Shown one piece after another: positions 1 to 6,863 of a DNA stretch of 42,621 bases. Below the pieces are notes generated by a model. That model searched no databases and was not told where the DNA came from. It saw only the letters and a list, made by a program, of their open reading frames with translations. The stretch is from the NCBI GenBank assembly GCA_033722675.1, contig JAWVYO010000007.1:1-42621 (forward strand), given 5' to 3'. Each line of letters starts with the position of its first letter. The first letter of the stretch is position 1. The position numbers were made by a program, and so were the translations under genes. Source of the DNA: DATHYU01 sp033722675 (GTDB taxonomy: Bacteria > Actinomycetota > Acidimicrobiia > Spongiisociales > UBA11373).

Positions 1-92
1 CCTCCGAGGAGACGTCCGAGGAGACCTCCGAAGAGGAGGACGACGCCGACGAGGACGACGCGAAGCCCGACGAGCCTCCCGCCACCGCCTGA
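1..92 (+). CDS. C-terminal fragment of an acidic-tailed protein (possibly NusA)
   Basis: The frame starting at base 3 runs in from outside the window and stops at TGA 90-92. It encodes about 29 residues dominated by Ser, Glu and Asp (SEETSEETSEEEDD...), written by a 12-base near-repeat. An acidic tail just upstream of infB fits NusA, which usually precedes infB in bacteria, sometimes with ylxR between. A YlxR protein would normally be short and basic, so NusA is the better guess. No domain is visible, so the product name is inference. Confidence 0.65.
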   Translation, partial: SEETSEETSEEEDDADEDDAKPDEPPATA

Positions 93-146
93 CCGACGCC
101 ACGGTCTCCGTGGCACAATGAACCGCTGACACGAACGAGGGAATCG

Positions 147-2249
147 ATGCGCGTATACGAGCTTGCCCGTGAGCTGGGCCTGGAGTCCAAGGAGGTGCTC
201 GCCCGCGCCCAGGACCTGGGCGTCGAGGTGAGCACCGCGTCCTCCGGCCTCGACGACGACTCCGCCGAGCTCGTCCGGCTCTCCTATCAGGAGGAGCAGG
301 AGGAGGCCGTGACGGAGGAGCCCGCCACCGCCGAAGCGCCGGCCGAACCCGAGGCCCCCGCCGCCGAGGAATCGTCGGAGGAGGAGTCCTCCGAGGAGGA
401 GGACGACGAAGCGGAGTCCGACGAAGAGGAGTCCGACGAGGACGAGGACGGCGACGACGGGGAACCGCAGCAGTACCGCCGGACCCTCACCGTCACCGAG
501 GGGATCACGGTGTCGGAGTTCGCCGACGTGGCCCGTCGCCCGGTGGGTCTCATCGTCCGCACCCTCGTGGAGTGGGGGGAGCCCTCGGGCGCAGGACAGC
601 CCATCCCCACCGACAAGATGGAGCGGCTGGCCGACTTCCTGGGATACGACGTCGTGGTGGAAGAGGCCGAGGAGGAGGAGGTCGTCGAGGAACCGCTCGT
701 GCGACCCAAGCGCGAGTGGGACGACGACCCCGAACGCCTCCGTCCCCGCCCGCCCGTCGTGACCGTCATGGGCCACGTCGACCACGGCAAGACGCAGCTG
801 CTCGACACGATCCGCCGGGCCAACGTCGTGTCCGGCGAGGCCGGCGGGATCACCCAGCACATCGGTGCATATCAGGCCTCGGTCGAGGACCGCAAGATCA
901 CGTTCATCGACACTCCCGGCCACGAGGCGTTCACGATGCTGCGCGCCCGCGGCGCCGAGATCACCGACATCGTCGTCCTCGTCGTGGCCGCCGACGACGG
1001 TGTCATGCCCCAGACCGTCGAGGCCATCAGCCACGCCAAGGCGGCGAAGGTGCCGATCGTCGTGGCGATCAACAAGGTCGATCTGCCCGCCGCCGACCCC
1101 TATCAGGTGCGCGCCCAGCTCACCCAGCACGGGATCGTCGTGGAGGAGCTCGGCGGGGAGACCGTCAGCACCGAGGTGAGCGCCCTCACCGGCGACGGCG
1201 TCGATCAGCTCCTCGAGTACGTGGACCTCATCGCCGAGCTCGAGGGCTTCGACGCCGACCCCAAGGCGCCCTGCACCGGCACCGTCATCGAGTCGCAGCT
1301 CGAGGTGGGCAGGGGGCCGACCGCGACGGTCATCGTCCAGCGCGGCACGCTGAAGCGCGGCGACGCGCTCGTCGCCGGCACGGTGTCCGGACGGGTCCGG
1401 GCGATGTTCGACGAGAACGGCCAGAAGGTGAAGGAGGCCGGCCCGTCGACGCCGGTGCTCATCATGGGCTGGGACGACGTCCCCTCGGCGGGGGACTACT
1501 TCGAGGTCGTCGGCGACGACAAGGAGGCGCGTGCCATCGCGGCGGAGCGCGAGGACGAGCGGCGCCGCGACGAGCTCGCCGTCCCGACGGCCGCCGAGCG
1601 CCTGCAGATGCTGCTCGACGATCTGCGCACCGCCTCGGACACCGAGCTGCGCGTCGTCGTGAAGGCCGACGCCCACGGGTCGCTCGAGGCGATCCGGGAC
1701 GCCGTGGCGAAGATCAAGCGGGAGGACGGCACGGTCACGATCGTGCACTCGGGCGTCGGGGGCATCAGCGAGAACGACGTGCTCCTCGCCGACACCACGG
1801 ACGCGATCGTGTTCGGCTTCAATGTCCGCCCGGACGGGAAGACCCGCCGGGCCGCCGAGGAGGCCGGCGTGGAGATCCGCACGTATCGGATCATCTACGA
1901 GCTGCTCGACGACGTCGAGTCGATCCTCGTGGGCCAGCTCGCCCCCGAGGAGGTGGAGCAGATCCTCGGTCTCGCCGAGGTGCGTGCCACCTTCCGGGCG
2001 CCGAGGTTCGGCACCATCGCGGGCTGCCTCGTCACCGAGGGCTCGATGAACATCGGCGCTTCCGTGCGGCTGCTGCGCGACGGCGTGGTCGTCTACGACG
2101 GCACCATCGCTTCGCTGCGACGGTTCAAGGACGACGTCGATTCCGTCCAGGCCGGCACCGAGTGCGGTATCGGGCTCGAGAACTATCGAGACATCAAGGA
2201 GGGCGACGTCCTCGAGTCGTACTCGGTCCGGGAGGTCGCCCGGACCTAG
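147..2249 (+). CDS. infB: translation initiation factor IF-2
   Basis: IF-2 is the GTPase that brings initiator fMet-tRNA to the 30S subunit and promotes 50S joining. The 700-residue protein starts with an IF2_N module (MRVYELARELGL, residues 1-50), then a very acidic linker (about 52-110), a second IF2_N-like module (about 115-165) and the G domain. G-domain motifs are GHVDHGKT (209-216), DTPGHE (255-260) and NKVD (from 309). The C-terminal domains end near 700. The ATG at 147 is preceded by GAGGGAA at 137-143. Bacterial IF-2 is usually 700-1000 residues, so this is a short form whose linker is acidic rather than the common Pro/Ala/Gly-rich type. It heads a translation gene cluster. Confidence 0.98.
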   Translation: MRVYELARELGLESKEVLARAQDLGVEVSTASSGLDDDSAELVRLSYQEEQEEAVTEEPATAEAPAEPEAPAAEESSEEESSEEEDDEAESDEEESDEDEDGDDGEPQQYRRTLTVTEGITVSEFADVARRPVGLIVRTLVEWGEPSGAGQPIPTDKMERLADFLGYDVVVEEAEEEEVVEEPLVRPKREWDDDPERLRPRPPVVTVMGHVDHGKTQLLDTIRRANVVSGEAGGITQHIGAYQASVEDRKITFIDTPGHEAFTMLRARGAEITDIVVLVVAADDGVMPQTVEAISHAKAAKVPIVVAINKVDLPAADPYQVRAQLTQHGIVVEELGGETVSTEVSALTGDGVDQLLEYVDLIAELEGFDADPKAPCTGTVIESQLEVGRGPTATVIVQRGTLKRGDALVAGTVSGRVRAMFDENGQKVKEAGPSTPVLIMGWDDVPSAGDYFEVVGDDKEARAIAAEREDERRRDELAVPTAAERLQMLLDDLRTASDTELRVVVKADAHGSLEAIRDAVAKIKREDGTVTIVHSGVGGISENDVLLADTTDAIVFGFNVRPDGKTRRAAEEAGVEIRTYRIIYELLDDVESILVGQLAPEEVEQILGLAEVRATFRAPRFGTIAGCLVTEGSMNIGASVRLLRDGVVVYDGTIASLRRFKDDVDSVQAGTECGIGLENYRDIKEGDVLESYSVREVART

Positions 2250-2254
2250 GGCCG

Positions 2255-2545
2255 ATGCATGCTGCGGCGCTGCGTCTGGAGCTCCGGATCCCCGGGGTCG
2301 CCTCGCTCAAGGGGAAGCGGCGCGTGCTGCGTGGCCTCACCTCGGCGATCGACCAGGCCTTCAACGCCGGCTTCGCCGAGGTGGGTCGTCAGGATGCCTG
2401 GCAGTTCGCCACGGTCGGGGTGGCGCTCGTGTCGGGCGAGCACGGGCAGCTCGAGTCGATGATCGACGCCATCCATCGCCTGGTGCTGGACTTCCCCGAG
2501 GTCGAGCTCGTGGAACTGGGTGTGGCCTATCTGGAGGAGGAGTGA
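2255..2545 (+). CDS. DUF503 family protein
   Basis: Small protein of 96 residues beginning MHAAALRLELRIPGVASLKG, the typical start of the DUF503/YlxP family, whose genes sit between infB and rbfA in many Gram-positive bacteria. The family's biochemical role is not firmly established; its location suggests ribosome assembly or initiation. It starts five bases after the infB stop and its TGA overlaps the rbfA ATG by one base (TGATG), so translation is probably coupled. Confidence 0.9.
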   Translation: MHAAALRLELRIPGVASLKGKRRVLRGLTSAIDQAFNAGFAEVGRQDAWQFATVGVALVSGEHGQLESMIDAIHRLVLDFPEVELVELGVAYLEEE

Positions 2546-2934
2546 TGGGACGTGGCCCGCGCATGCGACGCGTCAACGAGACGCTGCGTGAGATCATCGC
2601 CGAGGAGGTCGAGCGGCTGAAGGACCCGGGGCTCGGCTTCGTCACCATCACGGGCGTCGACACCGCTCCGGACCTCCGGACCGCCCGGGTCTACTATTCC
2701 GTCATCGGCGAGGACGACCAGGCCGAGCGCACGGCGCAGGCACTGGAACGGGCGTCGTCCCGCCTTCGGGCCGTGGTCGGCGGCCAGGTGCGCATGAAGT
2801 ACGTCCCGGAGCTGACGTTCGAGGAGGACGAAGCCATCCAGCGGGGCATGCGGATGGAACAGCTGCTCCGCGAGATCCGGGAGGAGGACGACGATGGAGC
2901 CGGAGATCACGGCAGCGATCCGGAAGGCGGCTGA
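2545..2934 (+). CDS. rbfA: ribosome-binding factor A
   Basis: RbfA binds the 30S subunit and helps mature 16S rRNA. The 129-residue product has the family signature: MRRVNETLREIIAEEVERLKDP near the start, then RTARVYYSV, and a C-terminal KYVPELTFEEDE motif of the KH-like fold. The ATG at 2545 overlaps the preceding stop and follows GGAGGAGG inside the upstream gene; a GTG one codon earlier (2542) is possible. The 3' end overlaps nrnA by 41 bases. Length is normal for the family. Confidence 0.95.
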   Translation: MGRGPRMRRVNETLREIIAEEVERLKDPGLGFVTITGVDTAPDLRTARVYYSVIGEDDQAERTAQALERASSRLRAVVGGQVRMKYVPELTFEEDEAIQRGMRMEQLLREIREEDDDGAGDHGSDPEGG

Positions 2935-3859
2935 GGTCATCGGTTCGGCCGAGTCGCTGGCCATCACCGGGCACGTGAACCCCGACGGCGATGCCCTCGG
3001 TTCGGCCCTCGCCCTCGCCCACGCCGCCCGGATCGCCGGCACGGACGCCGTCGTGTCCTTCGGGGGCGGCTCGGTGATCCCCGACCACTACGGATTCCTC
3101 GACCTCGGACCCGTCGTCGACCGGGCCGACTTCCCGCACGAGCCCGACGTGATGGTGGTCTTCGACACCGGCTCGCCCGACCGGCTGGCCGACCTGGCGG
3201 GCCCCGCCGCGGCGGCAGGAACCCTGGTCGTGGTGGATCACCACGTCACCAACGACGGTTTCGGCGACGTCGCCGTCATCGATCCCACCGCATCGGCATC
3301 GGCCCTGCTCGCCTATCACCTCATCCGGGCGCTGGGCTGGACCGTCGACGCCCGCGTCGCCACCGCGCTCCACACCGGGCTCGTGACCGACACGGGCCGG
3401 TTCCAGTACTCGAACACCGACGCCGACACCCTGCGGGTCGCGGCGGACCTCCTCGAGGCCGGCGCGCGTCCCGACGAGATCGGCCAGGCCGTGTACGAGT
3501 CGGTGCCCTTCGGCTACCTCCGTGTGGCCTCGTCCGTCCTCGGCAGGGCCCGGCTGGAACCGGAACTGTCCTTCGTCTGGTCCTACGTCACCGACGAGGA
3601 CCTCGGGCAGGGGAATGTCGGCCCCGCCGATCTCGACGGCCTGATCGACGATCTCCGGATAGCCCGTGAGGCGGGCGTGGCCGCCCTGCTCAAGCAGGTG
3701 AGCGGGGGCTACAAGGTGAGCCTCCGGTCACGCGGCGGGGTCGACGTCGGAGCGATCGCCCTCGACAACGGCGGGGGCGGGCATCACAACGCAGCGGGGT
3801 TCACCGCCGAGGGAACTCCTGCGGAGATCGTGGAGCGGGTGCGCGCGGGCCTGCGATGA
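2894..3859 (+). CDS. nrnA: bifunctional oligoribonuclease / PAP phosphatase (DHH-DHHA1)
   Basis: A DHH-family phosphoesterase of 321 residues. NrnA-type enzymes degrade nano-RNA and dephosphorylate 3'-phosphoadenosine-5'-phosphate. Visible motifs are the metal-binding NPDGDALG (residues 29-36), FDTGSPDR, the DHH triad in VVDHHV (D115-H117), a TDTGRF segment, and the DHHA1 signature GGGGHHNAAG (293-302). It begins inside rbfA and its stop overlaps truB by four bases (ATGA). The order rbfA-nrnA-truB-ribF is the common actinobacterial arrangement and supports the call. All expected metal ligands appear present. Confidence 0.93.
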   Translation: MEPEITAAIRKAAEVIGSAESLAITGHVNPDGDALGSALALAHAARIAGTDAVVSFGGGSVIPDHYGFLDLGPVVDRADFPHEPDVMVVFDTGSPDRLADLAGPAAAAGTLVVVDHHVTNDGFGDVAVIDPTASASALLAYHLIRALGWTVDARVATALHTGLVTDTGRFQYSNTDADTLRVAADLLEAGARPDEIGQAVYESVPFGYLRVASSVLGRARLEPELSFVWSYVTDEDLGQGNVGPADLDGLIDDLRIAREAGVAALLKQVSGGYKVSLRSRGGVDVGAIALDNGGGGHHNAAGFTAEGTPAEIVERVRAGLR

Positions 3860-4743
3860 CCACCGGCTTCCTGCTCGTCGACAAACCGTCGGGATGGACC
3901 TCCCACGACGTCGTCGCCAAGGTGCGCCGCCTGCTCGGACAGAAGAAGGTCGGCCACGCCGGCACCCTCGATCCGATGGCGACCGGCCTCCTCGTGCTCG
4001 CGGCCGGCAGGGCGACCAGGCTGCTGCGGTTCGTCCAGGCCGCCGACAAGGTCTATGTGGCGAGGATGCAGTTGGGCGTGGCCACCGACACCCTCGACGC
4101 GGACGGTGCGGTGCTCTCGCGGGAGCCGATGGACGTCGCCGAGGACGAGATCGTGGCGGTCGCGGAGCGGTTCCGCGGCCCGATCATGCAGGTCCCGCCG
4201 ATGGTCTCGGCCCTGAAGGTCGAAGGTCGGCGCCTCTACGACCTGGCCCGCGAGGGGATCGAGGTGGAGCGGGAGGCCCGCCCGGTCACGATCCACGAAC
4301 TCGACGTGCTCGACGTCGCACCCGGGGCGTATCCCGAGGTGGCGTTCCGGGTGCGGTGCTCGACAGGGACGTACGTGCGGACCCTCGGCGACGACATCGC
4401 CAGGGCGCTGGGTGGCCGTGCGCACCTCACCGATCTCCGCCGGCTGGCGATCGGCGCCCTCCGGGTGGACGCATCGGTCACGATCGACGAGCTGGAGCGG
4501 GCCGCCGACGAGGGCACCCTGGACGAGATCGTCCGGCCGCCCGGCGCCGGGGTCGCCGGGCTCCCGTCCGTGACGGTGGGGGAGGAGTCCGCAGCCGCCG
4601 TGGCGAACGGTGTCGTGTTCCCCGCCGTCGCGCTCGGTGTCGGCGAGGAGGGCGAGTTCGCGGTCTTCGACGACGACGGCGAGTTGCTCGCGGTGTACGA
4701 GTCCGACGGGCGCCGGGCGAAGCCGGCCGTGGTGATCGCATGA
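3856..4743 (+). CDS. truB: tRNA pseudouridine-55 synthase
   Basis: TruB makes pseudouridine 55 in the T-loop of tRNA. The 295-residue protein shows GWTSHDVV near the N-terminus, the catalytic motif GHAGTLDPMATG with the nucleophilic Asp at residue 39, and QVPPMVSALKVEGRRLYDLAREG, all diagnostic. A C-terminal extension after about residue 225 corresponds to the PUA-like tail of actinobacterial TruB. The gene overlaps nrnA and ribF by four bases at either end (ATGA), so the three are probably translated in a coupled way. Confidence 0.97.
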   Translation: MTTGFLLVDKPSGWTSHDVVAKVRRLLGQKKVGHAGTLDPMATGLLVLAAGRATRLLRFVQAADKVYVARMQLGVATDTLDADGAVLSREPMDVAEDEIVAVAERFRGPIMQVPPMVSALKVEGRRLYDLAREGIEVEREARPVTIHELDVLDVAPGAYPEVAFRVRCSTGTYVRTLGDDIARALGGRAHLTDLRRLAIGALRVDASVTIDELERAADEGTLDEIVRPPGAGVAGLPSVTVGEESAAAVANGVVFPAVALGVGEEGEFAVFDDDGELLAVYESDGRRAKPAVVIA

Positions 4744-5666
4744 AGGTCGACCGCGGCGATCCCTCGGGCTGGGACCGCGATGCGGGCCCGAGTGCGCTGA
4801 CGATCGGTGTGTTCGACGGCGTCCACCTCGGTCACCGCCATGTCCTGTCCCTCCTGGCGGCGGAGGCATCGGAACGGGGGCTCGGCACGGCCGTGATGAC
4901 CTTCGATCCGCACCCCCTGACGGTCGTGGCACCCGATGCTGCCCCGCGCCTGCTGACCACCGTGGACCAGCGCCTCGAGTTGCTCGCAGCGATGGGCGTC
5001 GATCGCACGGCGGTCCTGCCCTTCTCCGACCGGGTGCGTTCGCTGAGTCCGGCGGCGTTCGTCACCGAGATCCTCCGGGACGCCCTCGATGCCCGCATCG
5101 TCGCCGTCGGCGAGGACTTCCGGTTCGGTCGCGACCGTACCGGGAACGTGGAGTTCCTCCGCGAGATGGGGGAGGGTGTCGGGTTCGAGACGATCGTCGT
5201 GTCCCTCGTCGGCGACGACAGTCCGGTCTCGTCGACCCGGATCCGGAGATTGGTCGCCGATGGGGACGTCGCGGCCGCCACGGTGCTGCTCGGCCGTCAC
5301 CACGAGGTGCGTGGCGAGGTGGTGCGCGGCGACGGGAGGGGAGCGTCGATCGGGGTCCCCACCGCGAACCTCGATCTGCCCGACGGTGTGGCGGTGCCCG
5401 CGCGCGGCGTCTACGCGGTTCGTGTGGGGGTGGACGACGAGGAGCATCCCGGGGTGGCGAACATCGGGGTGCGACCCACGTTCGGCGGCGAGGAGGAGAC
5501 GCTGGAGGTGCACTTGCTGTCGGGAGGGCGAGACCTTTACGGGTCGGGGCTCGCCGTCCGGTTCGTCGACCGCATCCGCGACGAGCGGCGCTTCGACGGC
5601 ATCGAGGCCCTCGTCGCCCAGATCGGGTCCGACATCGGCGAGGCGCGGCGGATCCTCGACGCCTGA
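4740..5666 (+). CDS. ribF: bifunctional riboflavin kinase / FAD synthetase
   Basis: RibF phosphorylates riboflavin to FMN and adenylates FMN to FAD. The 308-residue protein has an N-terminal nucleotidyltransferase domain with GVFDGVHLGH (residues 23-32) and the SSTRIR motif, followed by a riboflavin kinase domain with GVPTANLDLP (about 205-214) and ARGVYAV. Length is normal. The ATG at 4740 overlaps the truB stop (ATGA). It is the last gene of the infB cluster; a hairpin that may end the transcript follows 22 bases after the stop. Confidence 0.97.
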   Translation: MKVDRGDPSGWDRDAGPSALTIGVFDGVHLGHRHVLSLLAAEASERGLGTAVMTFDPHPLTVVAPDAAPRLLTTVDQRLELLAAMGVDRTAVLPFSDRVRSLSPAAFVTEILRDALDARIVAVGEDFRFGRDRTGNVEFLREMGEGVGFETIVVSLVGDDSPVSSTRIRRLVADGDVAAATVLLGRHHEVRGEVVRGDGRGASIGVPTANLDLPDGVAVPARGVYAVRVGVDDEEHPGVANIGVRPTFGGEEETLEVHLLSGGRDLYGSGLAVRFVDRIRDERRFDGIEALVAQIGSDIGEARRILDA

Positions 5667-5687
5667 CGGCCCCCTTGCAGCCGACCC

Positions 5688-5711
5688 GCTCCGACGGCAC
5701 GGTGTCGGAGC
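5688..5711 (+). terminator. hairpin after ribF
   Basis: GCTCCGAC at 5688-5695 pairs perfectly with GTCGGAGC at 5704-5711 (eight base pairs, eight-base loop). It lies 22 bases after the ribF stop and before the next gene. There is no T-run, so this is a candidate terminator or 3'-end stabiliser. Confidence 0.5.
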
Positions 5712-5741
5712 CTCTCCTGCCTTCCCCGGAAGGGAACCCCC

Positions 5742-6818
5742 GTGCCCGCTTGGCTCTTCGCCGCCCTCCTGCTGGCGGCACCACCCGGCGACGCCTCCCG
5801 GCTCGTCCCCGATCCCGACGTCCCCCTGGCACCCGCGCCGCTTTCTTCCGAGGGGGCCTCCGTCCCGACCCCCGAGCGGAGCCTGCCCGTCGTGCCCGCA
5901 GGGGCCGCCGTGCTCGTGGCCGGCGGAGCCGTCGTCGCCACCGCGTCCCGTCGCCGCCCGGACGGGTCGGCTCCGCCGGGGCCCGGAACGGCCCTGGGCC
6001 TGCGGCCGCCCGACGACGTCGTGGTCGTCTTCGTCCCGGGCCACGGCAGCCCCGGATCGGCCGAGACCTTCGGCGACCTCGTCGACCTCATGGGCCTCGA
6101 CGATGAGCAGGTCCGCCACTTCGACTATCGGTGGACGACCGGCGGCCCCGACCATGCCGCTGCCGCCCGGCACGCCGACGTGGGCGCCACCGCGCGGTCG
6201 CTCGCCGCCTACCTGACGGGCCTGTCCCGGGAGGGGCGGCCGATCCATCTCGTCGGCTACAGCAAGGGCGGCTCCGCCGTCGCCGAGTTCGTGGAGGGGA
6301 TCGATCGAGGCACGATCGCCGCCGTCGAGGGGGTGCGGGGCGCCACGCTGCTCGACCCGCCGATGGCGACGGGGATCCACGGCGTCGCGCAGGGTCTCGG
6401 CCGATGGGTGGGGCTCGCCCACGACGGCGGCTACGACCCGGTCGAGTGCTCCTTCCTGTGGTGGGACTGCATCGATCACCGGGTCGGCCTGGGGTCTGCG
6501 TCGGGCATCGACGTGGCGGTCGTCCGCAGCCCCGACGCCGCGCTCACGAACTTCGCGGACGTCCCGGAGGGTCTCGCCGTCCACGAGGCCCCCTCCAACG
6601 GCCGGTCCGTGTGGTCGGCACTGGCCGACGGCCCGGCCGCGGCGATCTCGGCGGTGAACGATGCCCACGTCGCCGTCCTCGGCGACCCGGCGGTCGCCGC
6701 CTGCATCGTCGGTCAGATGGGTGGCGCCGGCTGCGACCTGCCGGCGGTCGGCGGCATCCCGCTCGTCGCACCACTCGCGGCGAGCCCCGGTGGGACGATG
6801 ACGGTTCGGACCGTCTGA
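5742..6818 (+). CDS. secreted alpha/beta-hydrolase-like protein (GYSKGG)
   Basis: Protein of 358 residues starting at GTG 5742, with GGAAGGGA at 5728-5735 as ribosome-binding site. The N-terminus (MPAWLFAALLLAAPPGDA) looks like a signal peptide or membrane anchor, followed by a Pro/Ala-rich stretch and a short hydrophobic segment near residues 50-68. From about residue 85 it resembles a lipase/esterase fold: VVVFVPGHG, then GYSKGG with candidate nucleophile Ser174. Acid and His partners are not certain; His281 and His309 are candidates. The target is unknown. There are several Cys in the C-terminal half, compatible with export. I do not recognise a named family. Confidence 0.75.
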   Translation: MPAWLFAALLLAAPPGDASRLVPDPDVPLAPAPLSSEGASVPTPERSLPVVPAGAAVLVAGGAVVATASRRRPDGSAPPGPGTALGLRPPDDVVVVFVPGHGSPGSAETFGDLVDLMGLDDEQVRHFDYRWTTGGPDHAAAARHADVGATARSLAAYLTGLSREGRPIHLVGYSKGGSAVAEFVEGIDRGTIAAVEGVRGATLLDPPMATGIHGVAQGLGRWVGLAHDGGYDPVECSFLWWDCIDHRVGLGSASGIDVAVVRSPDAALTNFADVPEGLAVHEAPSNGRSVWSALADGPAAAISAVNDAHVAVLGDPAVAACIVGQMGGAGCDLPAVGGIPLVAPLAASPGGTMTVRTV

Positions 6819-6850
6819 GCGTCTGCGCCACGCCCGCCGGCGGATCCTCG

Positions 6851-6856
6851 TACGAT
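6851..6856 (+). promoter_or_regulatory. -10 box TACGAT, leaderless promoter
   Basis: TACGAT ends seven bases before the ATG at 6864, placing the transcription start on or next to the start codon. No Shine-Dalgarno sequence and no clear -35 box are present. It fits the leaderless pattern seen at several other genes here. Confidence 0.6.
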
Positions 6857-6863
6857 CGCTTCC

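Noticed and set aside
572..2254. Long plus-strand frame overlapping infB out of frame before DUF503
   Set aside because: Arg/Pro/Gly-rich translation typical of a shifted GC-rich gene; only the part from 2255 matches a known family.
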